A stretch of 64,000 nt of DNA from CAVPXC01 sp963709505 (GTDB lineage: Bacteria > Chloroflexota > Anaerolineae > JAAEKA01): contig CAVPXC010000012.1 of the NCBI GenBank assembly GCA_963709505.1, forward strand, positions 196,627-260,626, written 5' to 3'. Both the position numbers and the translations under genes were made by a program. Position 1 is the first letter of the stretch, and the number at the start of each line of letters is the position of its first letter. This document shows, piece by piece, positions 40,215 to 52,911 of this stretch. The notes under the pieces were generated by a model. That model had not been told where the DNA came from, did not search any database, and was given only the letters and a program-made list of their open reading frames with translations.

Positions 40215-43060
40215 GTGACGAACAACAAATTGACTCTTCCCCGCCTGGAACGCCTGCTCTTCGAGGCCTGCGACATCCTGCGCGGCAACATGGACGCCTC
40301 GGAGTACAAAGAGTACATCTTCGGCATGCTCTTCCTCAAACGGCTGAGCGACCAGTTCGAACGCGACCGGCAGGCGCTGCGCGCCGGGTATCAGGCGAAG
40401 GAGCTGCGCGCCGAGCTGGTCGAGCAGCAACTGGAAAACCCCGACAAGTACGATTTCTACGTGCCGCTCGAGGCCGCGCTGGGAGCAGGTGCGCCACTTC
40501 AAGACCGACGTGGGCACCAGGCTGAACAAGGCGCTGGCAGCCATCGAGGATCACCCGCACAACGCCCGGATCCTGGAGGGCGTGCTGTCCGGCATCAACT
40601 TCAACCGCAAGATCGGCCAACGTTTACTCAAGGACGAGACCCTGGTCGAGTTCATCCAGCACTTCGACGCCATCCCCCTCGACAACGCCAGCTTCGAGTT
40701 TCCCGACCTGCTGGGCGCAGCCTACGAGTACCTGATCAAATACTTCGCCGACAGCGCCGGCAAGAAGGGCGGCGAGTTCTACACGCCGGCCGAGGTCGAT
40801 CGCCTGCTGGTCCTGTTGCTCGATCCCCAGGAAGGCATGGAGATACTGGATCCCACGGCCGGCTCGGGCGGCATGCTGATCCACGCCAAGCAGCTCGTGG
40901 AGGAGACCGGCGGCAACCCACGCAACCTGGTGCTGGCCGGCCAGGACAACAACGGAACCACCTGGGCCATCTGCAAGATGAACATGATCTTGCACGGCAT
41001 CAACGCCTCCGACATCCGCCAGGGCGACACGCTGGCCGAGCCGCAGCACATCGGCCGCAACGGCGAGCTGCGCACCTTCGACCGGGTGATCGCCAACCCG
41101 CCCTTTTCGCAGAACTACACCGCCGCCGGCATGCAGTACAAGGAGCGCTTCCGGGTGTTTATGCCGGAGAAGGGCAAGAAGGCCGACCTGATGTTCGTGC
41201 AGCACATGGTGGCCGTCGCCAAGGCCAACGGCAAGGTGGCGGTGATCATGCCGCACGGCGTGCTCTTCCGCGGGGGCGAGGAGCGGACCTGCCGTCAACG
41301 CTTTATCCAGGACGGCATCCTGGAGGCTGTGATCGGCCTGCCCGGCGGCCTGTTCTACGGCACGGGCATCCCGGCGTGCGTGTTGGTGCTCAACAAGGCC
41401 GGCGCGGGCCAGCGCGACCACGTGCTCTTCGTCAACGCCGACCGGGAGTACCGGGAAGGCAAGAACCAGAACAGCCTGCGGCCCGAGGACGTCGAGAAGA
41501 TCGCCCACGTCTACCGCAACCGGCTGGAGGTGCCCGCCTACAGCCGGCTCGTGCCCTATGCCGGCCTGCAAGTCGAGGAATACAATCTCAACATCCGGCG
41601 CTACGTCGACAACAGCCCGCCGCCCGAGCCGCAGGACGTACGCGCCCATCTGCACGGCGGCCTGCCCGCGGCCGAGGTCGAGCGCTTGGAGCCTTATTTT
41701 GGCAGTTATGGTGGGGTGCGGGAGATGCTGTTCATCGCGAAAAACCCCCTCCCCAACCCTCCCCCTCAGAGGGGGAGGGGGCCAGATACGTTCCAAACCC
41801 TCGCTGAGGAAGGGGGCCTGATGACTCCCTCGTCATCCGCGGAGAGTGTGGGCCTAAGAACTTCCTCTTCCTCTGAAGGGACACCGGACCAACGGACTCC
41901 CTCCCCCTCGGAGGGGGAGGGTTGGGGAGGGGGTTCCTACCTCGCCTTCCACCCCACCCTGCGCACCCGCAACGCAATCAAGCGCACGGTCGAGACCGCG
42001 CCCGGCGTGGCGGCGACGCACGCGGCATTTCACAACGCCCTGGACGACTGGTGGCGGGTCAGCGTCAGCGCGATCGAGGGGTTAGCTCACAGCAACAACG
42101 TCTTCAACCTGCGCCGGCGCTTTGTCGACACCATCGCCGCGGCGTTGACGCCCTTGGGCCCGCTCAACGTACACGAAGTGCGCGGGGCCATGGCTAACTA
42201 TTTCAAGACCCTGGAGGCCGACTTCAAGTCGATTGCGGCCAGCGGCTGGAACGCCGAGCTGATCCCCGACGACGAGATCCTGGCCAGCCAGTTTCCCGAC
42301 GTGCTGGAACAAGTGGCCCGGGCCGAGGCGCGCATCGCCGAGCTCCAAGCGTTGTTCGCTTCAGCCGACTCCGAGGAGGAGGACGGCGGAGAGAGCGACG
42401 ACGAGACCGGCCTATTGCCGGCCGGCGAGGCCGCGGCAGCTTCGCAAACAGATCGGCGAGCAGAGCGCGTGGCTCAAGCAGGTGGTCAAGGAGGCCCGAG
42501 GGATGGTCGACCTGCTCGCGACCCGCGCCAGGCACGCCCAGTTGCTGAGCGTGGGGCAGGCCAAGAGCGCCTTCACCGCGGGTCTGGCCGGCCGCGAGCC
42601 GGACTTCGCCAGCGTCGAGCGCATCCTGGCCGTAGCCGCCTTGGGTAACCTGGAGCCAGAGCTGGCCGGCCAGTTGCGAGCGCAGGCCGAGGAAGGCCGG
42701 CAATTGCAGGAGTCGATCGCCCAGGCCGAGGCGCGCCTGGCGCGGCACAAGGCATTGGAGGACGAGCTGCGCCTGCTCAAGCAGGAGGTCAAGGCCGTGG
42801 CTCGCCGCCAGGACGAGCTGGTGGCCCAGGCCCGCAGCCAGATCGACCCGGCCGCGGCCCAGGCGCTGATCCTGGCCCGGCTGCACCGCCTGCTGCACGA
42901 GCAATACGACGACTACCTCCGCCGCTACCGCCGCGAGCTGGTGGCCGCGGTGGAGACGTTGTGGGACAAGTACGCCGTCACAGCCAGGGACATCCTGGCC
43001 GAGCGCGACCGCGCGGCGGCGGAGTTGGAGCGGTTTTTGGTGGAGTTGGGGTATGACTAA
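40215..43060 (+). CDS. hsdM: Type I restriction-modification methyltransferase HsdM (two frameshifts, internal repeat insertion)
   Basis: HsdM methylates adenine with HsdS and forms the restriction complex with HsdR. GTG 40215 starts MTNNKLTLPRLERLLFEACDILRG; FGMLFLKRLSD follows. SAM motif I DPTAGSGG is near residue 212 and catalytic NPPF near 294, with HGVLFRGG after. Frames break near 40475 (RWEQVRHFK resumes) and near 42430 (RQLRKQIGEQSAWLKQ resumes); both breaks fall in GAGGCCGCG. A 193-bp palindromic element at 41743-41935 is translated in frame between the catalytic and C-terminal parts. The C-terminal region is a long coiled coil. The stop overlaps hsdS by 8 bases. Confidence 0.92.
41743..41935. 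repeat. 193-bp palindrome-bounded element inserted in frame within hsdM
   Basis: Perfect 25-bp terminal inverted repeats (41743-41767 and 41911-41935; CCCCTCCCCAACCCTCCCCCTC-type) bound about 140 bp of internal sequence, and each end forms its own GAGGGGGAGGG hairpin. The insert reads as NPLPNPPPQRGRG... and ...SPSEGEGWGGG, unlike HsdM sequence. It keeps the reading frame open. Confidence 0.85.
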
Positions 43061-44363
43061 TCCTATCGAGTTACCCGTCGATTGGCAATGGGGACCTCTA
43101 ACGGAAATTGCTGAGTTGAATCCCCCGGTCTCTCTCGGCAACCTTCCAGACGATTGGATCGTTACGTTTCTGTCGATGCCCGACGTCGGAGAGAACGGAA
43201 GAATCATTCGTCGTCAGTCCCGGCTGCTTGGTGAGGTCAAGTCAGGTTATACACGTTTCCTGGAAAACGATGTGCTTTTCGCCAAGATCACTCCATGCAT
43301 GGAGAATGGAAAGGGCGCTCTGGCGACGAAACTTGAAAACGGCTATGGACTCGGTAGTACAGAATTCCACGTTCTTCGTGCCAACGAAAAAGGCGATGCT
43401 GAGTTTATCTATCACGTGGCTCAATCTCGGAGTTTGAGACAGAAGGCCGAAGCCTACATGACTGGTTCTGCCGGTCAGCAACGAGTCTCGGCTGATTTCT
43501 TTGGAAGGCACCCGGTGCCGCTCCCGTCGCTCCCCGAACAGCGCAAAATCGCCCGCATCCTCACCACCGTCGACGACCTGATCGACCGTACCGTGGCGCT
43601 GATCGCCAAGCTGCGGGCCATCAAGCAGGGACTGATGCACGACCTGCTGACGCGCGGCGTCGACGAGCACGGTCAACTCCGCCCGCCGCGGGAGGAGGCG
43701 CCGGAGCTGTACAAGGAGTTGGCGGTGGGGTGGGTGCCGAGGGAGTGGGAGGTGAGAACCCTTGGAGCGATTGTCAAGGAACAAGGTGGGTTTGTTCAGA
43801 CGGGTCCATTTGGCAGTCAACTGCACGCTGAAGAGTATGTTGCTTCTGGTGTTCCGGTGATCATGCCTCAGGATATCAAAGAAGGATCAATCCTGATGGA
43901 CAAGATTGCCTCCATTACAAACCAAAAAGCGCAACAGCTTGCCCGTCACATCGTAGTCACCAACGATGTGGTATTCGCCCGCCGCGGCGACTTATCCCGT
44001 TGTGCGGCAATAAGTGAAAGAGAGACTGGCTGGCTATGCGGGACTGGTAGCATGTTGCTAAGACCGCCTGCCGAAGCAATTAACGCTCGGTGGCTTTCGT
44101 ACTTCTACAGGCACGAAATGAGCCAAAGGCAAATCCTGGCTCGGGCAGTTGGTTCGACTATGGTAAATCTCAACTCATCGCTATTGAACCAACTTCTTAT
44201 TGCCTGCCCCTCCAACGAGGAGCAAGGACGGATCGTACAGCGATTGGATAGCTTGGATCAACAGATCGCTTCTGAGGAAGTACACCGACACAAGCTGCAG
44301 TTGATCAAGACCGGCCTCATGCAAGACCTGCTCACAGGCAAGGTTCGAGTCACCGTGGACTGA
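43053..44363 (+). CDS. hsdS: Type I specificity subunit HsdS
   Basis: A 436-residue DNA-recognition subunit with two target-recognition domains, each followed by a conserved helix. The first spacer reads PLPSLPEQRKIARILTTVDDLIDRT near residue 155, the second CPSNEEQGRIVQRLDSLDQQI near 387; TRDs start at VDWQWGPLTEIAEL and WEVRTLGAIV. The sequence KQGLMHDLLTRGVDEHGQLR between halves is typical. The ATG lies inside the end of hsdM (8-base overlap). It is complete. The recognised DNA site cannot be predicted. Confidence 0.94.
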   Translation: MTNPIELPVDWQWGPLTEIAELNPPVSLGNLPDDWIVTFLSMPDVGENGRIIRRQSRLLGEVKSGYTRFLENDVLFAKITPCMENGKGALATKLENGYGLGSTEFHVLRANEKGDAEFIYHVAQSRSLRQKAEAYMTGSAGQQRVSADFFGRHPVPLPSLPEQRKIARILTTVDDLIDRTVALIAKLRAIKQGLMHDLLTRGVDEHGQLRPPREEAPELYKELAVGWVPREWEVRTLGAIVKEQGGFVQTGPFGSQLHAEEYVASGVPVIMPQDIKEGSILMDKIASITNQKAQQLARHIVVTNDVVFARRGDLSRCAAISERETGWLCGTGSMLLRPPAEAINARWLSYFYRHEMSQRQILARAVGSTMVNLNSSLLNQLLIACPSNEEQGRIVQRLDSLDQQIASEEVHRHKLQLIKTGLMQDLLTGKVRVTVD

Positions 44364-44414
44364 GCTACGGCGCCAAGAGTTCAACCCGTATCGCGCCGGC
44401 AACCCCGTCGGCGC

Positions 44415-44768
44415 CAGACCCTTCGGGTTTCTCGTCCTTGATCAAGTTCTCGGTTCGAGAAGATATCGCCCTTTACCAGGTAGCGAGTTCGACAAGGGAA
44501 ACCCGAAGGGTCTTAGATGTAAAGAGCTTGCCCTTTGCCAGCCAGAGGAGTTTGCCGTCCCCGGAAAGGCCTCGACCAGGGTGCAACCGGGCTAATCGAG
44601 AAGTTTGTCGCGGCCTTCGGTGCCGGAGTTGCCATGTAGCCGGGTTAATGGGCATCATTGCCGGTTATTAGACCCTTCGGGTTTCTCTGCTCGAACCCGC
44701 TACCTGGAAAAATGCGACGTTTGCTCGAACCCGCAATTGAGTCAAGGACGAGAAACCCGAAGGGTCTG
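44415..44768. repeat. Four-copy GACCCTTCGGGTTTC repeat array in the hsdS-vap gap
   Basis: The 27-mer CAGACCCTTCGGGTTTCTCGTCCTTGA begins at 44415 (given here without its middle: CAGACCCTTCGG...TCCTTGA) and its exact complement is at 44742-44768. Shorter copies lie at 44498-44513 (inverse) and 44670-44687 (direct). The 650-bp gap 44364-45016 holds no gene I can support; it looks like nested palindromic repeats. Confidence 0.8.
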
Positions 44769-45016
44769 GTAACGCGAAACACGCCCATTGCGGACGATTC
44801 GATTGGAGACCCGAGCGAAACGTTGTATACTTGAAGCAACCTATCCAGGCCAGCCCGTGCTGATCCGCCAGGTGCGCTCCGAGGTCGAGCAGACCATTAT
44901 GGTGCGGTCACCAAGGATTGTGGTACAATCCCGATGACGGTGTGACCCTGCCGGCCCCAAAGCAGCCGGTAGTCAACCGGAATCCGGATCGGTCTGTTGT
45001 GGACGGTGACGAGACC

Positions 45017-45241
45017 ATGAGTGAACTAGACCTGTTGAAGCGTATCACAGTGAATCCACGCATTTTCGGGGGCAAGCCAATTGTCCGCGGACGACGCCTA
45101 GCCGTCGAGCATATTCTAGGTATGCTGGCTGCGGGCGACACCTCACAGACACTTCTCGAAGCCTACCCGTGGCTAGAGCCAGACGATATTCGTGCCTGCC
45201 TGCTTCTATGCAAGCTCGACCGAAAGGAGGCACCCCTATGA
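45017..45241 (+). CDS. DUF433 domain protein, antitoxin-like
   Basis: A 74-residue DUF433 protein from ATG 45017: ITVNPRIFGGKPIVRGRRLAVEHILGMLAAGDTSQTLLEAYPWLEPDDIRACL, the family consensus. DUF433 proteins are HTH-like antitoxins often paired with PIN-fold toxins. The stop overlaps the next start (ATGA). It is the first gene of a three-gene module placed inside the type I locus. Confidence 0.9.
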   Translation: MSELDLLKRITVNPRIFGGKPIVRGRRLAVEHILGMLAAGDTSQTLLEAYPWLEPDDIRACLLLCKLDRKEAPL

Positions 45242-45544
45242 TTGACATGACATTCGAACAGGTAGTGAAGGCAGTCCGCCGATTCCGTCCGGAGCAGAAA
45301 GCGGCCCTGATCAAGACTCTCCAAGAAGAACCGATTCCTTCCAGCCCAACCCGCCAGGAACTGATCGCCGAACTCGATGCCCTGCGCGCAGCCGGCGCGT
45401 TTGACCGAGTTCGATAGTCTGCGCAACCAATATGCCAGTCCCGCGCTGCAACAGGTCTCTGACCGGCAACTGCTGGCCGCAATCCACGAAGCGTCGACAG
45501 AGTATGAGATAGACCTGGCAGAACTCTCCGACCATGACAATTGA
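45238..45544 (+). CDS. VapB-like antitoxin (one-base frameshift)
   Basis: ATG 45238 gives MIDMTFEQVVKAVRRFRPEQKAALIKTLQ...RQELIAELDALRAAGAFDRV and then stops at 45417. After removal of one C near 45410 the frame continues DSLRNQYASPALQQVSDRQLLAAIHEASTEYEIDLAELS to 45544. The full 100-residue form fits antitoxins placed before PIN toxins. The 3' end overlaps vapC by 11 bases, as expected for coupled toxin-antitoxin genes. The shift is probably an error. Confidence 0.72.
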
Positions 45545-45935
45545 ACGTCTTTATGTCGTAGACACCAACGCGCTGATCTGGCATCTAAGCGATGATCGAA
45601 AACTGACGACGCAAGCCCGCGAGATCTTCGCTGCGGCTGAGCGCGGCGAGACTTGTCTGGTCATTTCTTCGGTAGTCATGGCGGAGCTTTACTACGCCGA
45701 CAAAAAGTTCGGGCTCTTTTCCGATTTCGATGCCCTGTTTCGCCGACTGCAAGCTGCGCCGCAATTTCGCTTTGCGCCGTTCGACGCCGAGCACGTACTG
45801 GACTTCGACCAGAATCAGGACGTTCCTGAGATGCACGACCGCATCATCGCCGGCTTGGCAAGACGGCTAGGCGTTCCTATTGTTACCTCCGATCCAAAAA
45901 TCGCCGAAGCCGCGTCGACGACCGTAGTCTGGTGA
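45534..45935 (+). CDS. vapC: PIN-domain ribonuclease toxin VapC
   Basis: A 133-residue PIN protein. Acidic catalytic residues lie in YVVDTNALIWHL, SSVVMAELYYADKK (Glu), MHDRIIAGLARRLG (Asp) and VTSDPKIAE (Asp), giving the four-residue metal site. Length is normal. It cleaves RNA when not bound by its antitoxin. It is followed after 30 bases by hsdR. Confidence 0.92.
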   Translation: MTIERLYVVDTNALIWHLSDDRKLTTQAREIFAAAERGETCLVISSVVMAELYYADKKFGLFSDFDALFRRLQAAPQFRFAPFDAEHVLDFDQNQDVPEMHDRIIAGLARRLGVPIVTSDPKIAEAASTTVVW

Positions 45936-45965
45936 GCTTAGCTGCCAATCCCGGCGGGCCGCAAC

Positions 45966-48900
45966 ATGTCTGAATACACCTTCGTCGAAAAGCCCTTCCT
46001 CGACCAACTGCGCGGCCTGGGCTGGCAGGTGATCGACCAGGGGCACGGTGCCATTCCGACCGACCCGGCACAGAGCCTACGCACCAGCTTTCGCCAGCTC
46101 GTGCTGCCGGAGGTGTTCCGCACCGCGTTGTTGACCCTCAACACCCTGCCCGACGGCACACCCTGGCTCGCCGAGCGCCAGGTGGCCCAGCTCTACGACG
46201 AACTGACCGGCCAACCCGGCGCGCTGATCGAGGCCAACGAGGCGGTGCAGGAGCTGTTGGTTAAGGCCGTCGTCGACCGCAATGAGCACACCGGCGAGGA
46301 GTACCCGACGGTCCGGCTGATCGACTTCGAGCGCCCGGAGCGCAACCTCTACCACGCCATCAACCAGTTTCGCATCGACACGCCCGGCCGGGTCAAGGAC
46401 TTCATCATCCCCGACGCCGTCCTCTTCGTCAACGGCATCCCGCTGGTGACGGTGGAGTGCAAAGAAGCTAACGCCTTCACGGCCAACCCGCTCTACGAGG
46501 CCTACGTCCAGATCCGCCGCTACAGCGACCAGCGCGAGGAGACCCGCCTGGCCGGCCTGAGCGAGGGGGAGCCACGGCTGTTCCACTTCAACCAGTTCAA
46601 CATCATCACCTGCGGCGACGCGGCCCGCTTCGGCAGCCTGACCGCCACCGAGGAGTACTTCTACCCCTGGCGTGACATCTACCCGCCCGGCTACCAGCAT
46701 TACACCCCGCCCCTCGGCGAGGCCAGAGAGCAGGAGGTGCTGATCCAGGGCCTGCTGCCGCCGGCCACCTTGCTCGACATCGTGCGCAGCTTCGTGGTCT
46801 TCCGCACGGTCGAAGGGCGGCGGGTCAAGGTGGTCTGCCGCTATCCGCAGTACCGGGCCGTGGGCAAGATCGTCGACCGGCTGCGCGGCAAAGCGACGCC
46901 GGCTGAGCGCTCGGGCGTGGTCTGGCACACGCAAGGCTCCGGCAAGTCGCTCACCATGGTCTTCGCCGTGCGCAAGCTGCGCCGCTGCGATGACCTGCGC
47001 GACTACAAGGTGGTGCTGGTCAACGACCGCACGGACCTGGAGGAGCAGCTCGGCGAGACCGCGCTGCTCTCCGGCGAGAAGCCGGTCGTGATCGAGCGCA
47101 TCGACGACCTGCACAAGCTGGCCACGCCCAGCTCGAACCTCAACCTGGTGATGGTGCACAAGTTCCAGGACGCCACGGACGACGACGACCTGCCCGACTA
47201 CCTGACGGCGCATCTGCCGTCGGCCGGCCGGCCAGCGCTTGGGCCGGAAGAGCCGCCCAGCGGCAGGCAGTTCATCTATCCGAGGCTGGATAAACGCCCG
47301 GCCCAGCGCGCCCGCGCGGCCGAGCCGCCGCCCGAATACAGAATCTTCGACGAGATCAATCCCTCCGACCGCATCATCCTGATGATCGACGAGGCGCACC
47401 GCAGCCAGGGCGGCCAGCTCAGCCAAAACCTGTTCGACGCCTTCCCAAACGCCACCCGCATCGCCTTCACCGGCACGCCTTTGATCGCGGACCGCTTTGC
47501 CGCCAAGAACCTGCTCACCCGCCAACGCTTCGGCGGCTACATCGACACCTACACGCTGCACGACTTGGTGGCCGACGGCGCCACGGTCAAGATCCTCTAC
47601 GTCGGCAAGACCGCGCACACCTCGCTGGCCGATCCGCTGATCTTCGAGCGCCGCTTCGAGGACCTCTGCCGTCCGTTGAGTGACGACCAAGTGGCCAAGC
47701 TCAAGGCCAAATACGGCACCAGCGGCGACATCCTGGAGGCCGAGCGGCGCATCGAGGCCATCGCCCAGGACCTGGTGGACCATTACGTCGACAACATCCT
47801 GCCCGACGGCTTCAAGGCACAGGTGGTGGCGTCGACGCAACTGGCGGCTTTGCGCTACCAGCGCGCCATCGAGCAGGCGCTCGCCCGCCGCCTGGCCGCC
47901 GAGCGCGGCCGGCCTGACGCCGATCCGGATGTCGTCGCGGCCATCGCCTTTCTGAAGGTGCGCACAGTGATCTCCGGCCAGGGCACCAATGAATTGGCCG
48001 AGATCACGGCCGTCCGCAAGCAGGACAAGGACGACAATGCGGTCGAGAATTTCAAGCGCGCCTTCGAGGCCGGCGATCCCGCTCAGGGTAGAGAGCCTAA
48101 GCCGCTCACCGGCATCGCCTTTCTGATCGTCGTCGACATGCTGCTCACCGGCTTCGATGCGCCGATCGAGCAGGTGATGTACGTCGACAAGCGGGTGCGC
48201 GAGCACAACCTGCTGCAAACCATCGCCCGGGTCAACCGCACAGCCGCCGGCAAAAACTGTGGCTACATCGTCGACTACATCGGTCTGACCCACCACCTGC
48301 AAGAGGCGTTCGCTATCTACGCCGAGGAGAGCCAGCGGGACCTGGCCCAGTCGCTGGCAAGCATCGACAGCGAGCTGCCCATCCTGGAGCAGCGCTATCA
48401 GCGGCTGCTCAACCTCTTCCGTGACCACGGCCTGCGTGAGATCGACGACTTCGTTCAGCAGCGGATCGAGCAGCCGGCGCAGGAATACGCCGTCTTGCAG
48501 CGCATCCTGGATCTGCTGGAGGACATCAAGCTGCGGGCCGATTTCGAGGTCTACTTCAAGAAGTTCCTGCAGAGCCTCAACATCATCCTGCCCGACAGCC
48601 GGGCCAATCCCTATCGCGTGCCTGCCCGCCGCTTCGGCTACCTCCTGGCCCAGATCAAGCAGCGCACCAAGGACAGCTCGTTGACGCTGGCCGGCGTGGG
48701 CGAGAAAGTGCGCAAGCTGATCAACGACTACCTCGTGAGCGAGGGTATCGACCCGGCCATCCCCACGATCGAGATCACCGACCCCGACTTCGCCCAGCAC
48801 CTCGCCGGCCAGTCCGATCCCAAGGCCAAGGCCAGCGAGATGGAGCACGCCATCCGTAAACACTGCAAGGTCCACCTGAACGAGGACCCGGTTTTCTACG

Positions 48901-49331
48901 GCCGGCTCAGCGACAAGCTGGAAGCCCTAATTCGCCAATACGAGGACAATTGGGTGCAGCTTGCGGTCGAACTGGAACAACTGGCTGACGAAACCCAAGC
49001 CGGCCGGCGGTCAGCCGGCGAAGCCCTGCCTCCGAGCGTGGCGCCCTTCCACGACCTAATCGTCCAGGTCGCCTTCGCGGCCGATGCGCCGCCCGAACAC
49101 GCCGCGGCCATCGAACGCCTGGCGCAGCAGGTGGTCGAGGTGCTGCGCGGCCGCATCGGCCTCGTCGACTTCTGGCAGAAGCCGTATGAGGTCAACCAGC
49201 TCAAGGGCGCCCTGTCGGATCTGTTCCTGCTCAGCGGCGTCCCCGAGCTGGAAGCCCAGACCGACCACCTGGTGGCCGAGGTCGCTACCCTGGCCAAGCA
49301 CCGCCAGGAGCGGCTGCTGGCCGGCATCTGA
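45966..49331 (+). CDS. hsdR: Type I restriction enzyme subunit HsdR
   Basis: A 1121-residue motor-nuclease. The N-terminal PD-(D/E)xK nuclease shows IIPDAVL (about 146) and VTVECKEA (about 162). Walker A HTQGSGKSLT is near 322-330, helicase motif II IDEAH near 474, and FTGTPL is motif III; later YVDKRVREHNLLQTIARVNR is motif VI. The C-terminal helical domain binds the methyltransferase. The gene is in one frame throughout. Separation from hsdM/hsdS by a toxin-antitoxin module is common in accessory type I loci. Confidence 0.95.
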   Translation: MSEYTFVEKPFLDQLRGLGWQVIDQGHGAIPTDPAQSLRTSFRQLVLPEVFRTALLTLNTLPDGTPWLAERQVAQLYDELTGQPGALIEANEAVQELLVKAVVDRNEHTGEEYPTVRLIDFERPERNLYHAINQFRIDTPGRVKDFIIPDAVLFVNGIPLVTVECKEANAFTANPLYEAYVQIRRYSDQREETRLAGLSEGEPRLFHFNQFNIITCGDAARFGSLTATEEYFYPWRDIYPPGYQHYTPPLGEAREQEVLIQGLLPPATLLDIVRSFVVFRTVEGRRVKVVCRYPQYRAVGKIVDRLRGKATPAERSGVVWHTQGSGKSLTMVFAVRKLRRCDDLRDYKVVLVNDRTDLEEQLGETALLSGEKPVVIERIDDLHKLATPSSNLNLVMVHKFQDATDDDDLPDYLTAHLPSAGRPALGPEEPPSGRQFIYPRLDKRPAQRARAAEPPPEYRIFDEINPSDRIILMIDEAHRSQGGQLSQNLFDAFPNATRIAFTGTPLIADRFAAKNLLTRQRFGGYIDTYTLHDLVADGATVKILYVGKTAHTSLADPLIFERRFEDLCRPLSDDQVAKLKAKYGTSGDILEAERRIEAIAQDLVDHYVDNILPDGFKAQVVASTQLAALRYQRAIEQALARRLAAERGRPDADPDVVAAIAFLKVRTVISGQGTNELAEITAVRKQDKDDNAVENFKRAFEAGDPAQGREPKPLTGIAFLIVVDMLLTGFDAPIEQVMYVDKRVREHNLLQTIARVNRTAAGKNCGYIVDYIGLTHHLQEAFAIYAEESQRDLAQSLASIDSELPILEQRYQRLLNLFRDHGLREIDDFVQQRIEQPAQEYAVLQRILDLLEDIKLRADFEVYFKKFLQSLNIILPDSRANPYRVPARRFGYLLAQIKQRTKDSSLTLAGVGEKVRKLINDYLVSEGIDPAIPTIEITDPDFAQHLAGQSDPKAKASEMEHAIRKHCKVHLNEDPVFYGRLSDKLEALIRQYEDNWVQLAVELEQLADETQAGRRSAGEALPPSVAPFHDLIVQVAFAADAPPEHAAAIERLAQQVVEVLRGRIGLVDFWQKPYEVNQLKGALSDLFLLSGVPELEAQTDHLVAEVATLAKHRQERLLAGI

Positions 49332-49340
49332 GCCGCAGCC

Positions 49341-50033
49341 ATGCCCACCTACAAAGACATCGACTACGCCCTGGTCCGCAGCGGGCGGCGCAAGACGGTC
49401 AGCATCTTCGTCGAGCGCGACGGCAGCGTGACCGTACGCGTGCCGGAGCATCTCCCAGACGCCGAGATCGAGCAGATCCTCGAAAGCAAGCGCGCCTGGA
49501 TCTACAAGCATCTCGCCGAGTGGCGCGACCTCAACGCCACCCAGGTACAGCGCGACTACGTCGGCGGCGAGACCTTCCTCTACCTGGGCCGGCGTTACCG
49601 CTTGAAATGGGTGGATGAGCAGGCGCAGCCCCTTGTGCTGCGCGGCGGCTATTTTCTCCTGCGGCGCAACCCCAAGACGCAGGCGGCGCCGGCTGAAACT
49701 TTCAAAGCCTGGTACATCGCTCGCGGCCGCGCGCGGATCCCTGGGCGTGTGCTTTATTACGCTACTCGGCTGGGGGTTAACGTTCGCCAGGTGCGGGTGA
49801 TGGAGCTTCAGCATCGCTGGGCCTCCTGCTCGGCCAAGGGCTATTTGAACTTCCACTGGCGCTGCATCATGGCCCCCGTGTCCGTGCTCGACTACATCAT
49901 CGTCCACGAGCTGGCCCATCTCATCGTGCCCGACCACAGCCTCGCCTTCTGGAACGAAGTGGACAAGATTCTGCCCGACTATCGCGAGCGCCAGGTCTGG
50001 TTACGCATGCATGGCGCCGGAATGGACCTGTGA
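49341..50033 (+). CDS. YgjP-like (M48-related) metallopeptidase of the RM locus
   Basis: A 230-residue DUF45/YgjP-family protein. VRSGRRKTVSIFVERDGSVTVRVP is the N-terminal beta part, RWASCSAKGYLNFHWRCIMAP precedes DYIIVHELAHLIVPDHS (HExxH near residue 188; third ligand in the following helix), and FWNEVDKILPDYRERQVWL ends it. It starts 9 bases after hsdR. Members are frequent companions of hsdMSR; the role there is not known. Confidence 0.93.
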   Translation: MPTYKDIDYALVRSGRRKTVSIFVERDGSVTVRVPEHLPDAEIEQILESKRAWIYKHLAEWRDLNATQVQRDYVGGETFLYLGRRYRLKWVDEQAQPLVLRGGYFLLRRNPKTQAAPAETFKAWYIARGRARIPGRVLYYATRLGVNVRQVRVMELQHRWASCSAKGYLNFHWRCIMAPVSVLDYIIVHELAHLIVPDHSLAFWNEVDKILPDYRERQVWLRMHGAGMDL

Positions 50034-50074
50034 GGAGACCATGCGCAAAATCACATTGGGTATGCTGAGAACTT

Positions 50075-50108
50075 AGAAAGGTCCAGTCTTCCATGACTGG
50101 ACCTTTCT
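50075..50108 (+). terminator. Stem-loop identical in stem to the one at 2409
   Basis: AGAAAGGTCCAGTC (50075-50088), loop TTCCAT, and complement 50095-50108. It closes the type I locus. The 14-bp stem equals that of the hairpin 48 kb away, with a different loop. Confidence 0.75.
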
Positions 50109-50209
50109 TGCTAATGAATTGAATCCTGGGGCAACCTGTGCTATCATCGGTCTGCACGCCAAAGCGCGTGATTCCACCATCTGCAATAACAGCTACGAGG
50201 TGGTTGTCA

Positions 50210-52783
<2,574 letters not shown>

Positions 52784-52911
52784 CGAGCAGATCGCAGTTT
52801 GGACATCCGGATGCTGGATACTGGGCGTCTTCGGCCATGGACGAAGGTGGATCAACGCCCCTCCGATCCGCGGCTCCGCCAATCCGCGGTTCTCAGGTAA
52901 GGTAAACGACC

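Noticed and set aside
40624..41796. 390-residue minus-strand open frame opposite hsdM
   Set aside because: It is the complement of conserved HsdM motifs, with no family features.
44331..44346. GGTTCGAGTC-like tRNA T-loop word
   Set aside because: It lies in the coding end of hsdS with no cloverleaf partner arms.
46077..48875. 932-residue minus-strand open frame opposite hsdR
   Set aside because: The plus frame carries all HsdR motifs without a break; the antisense frame is low-complexity Gly/Val/Asp/Leu sequence created by codon bias.
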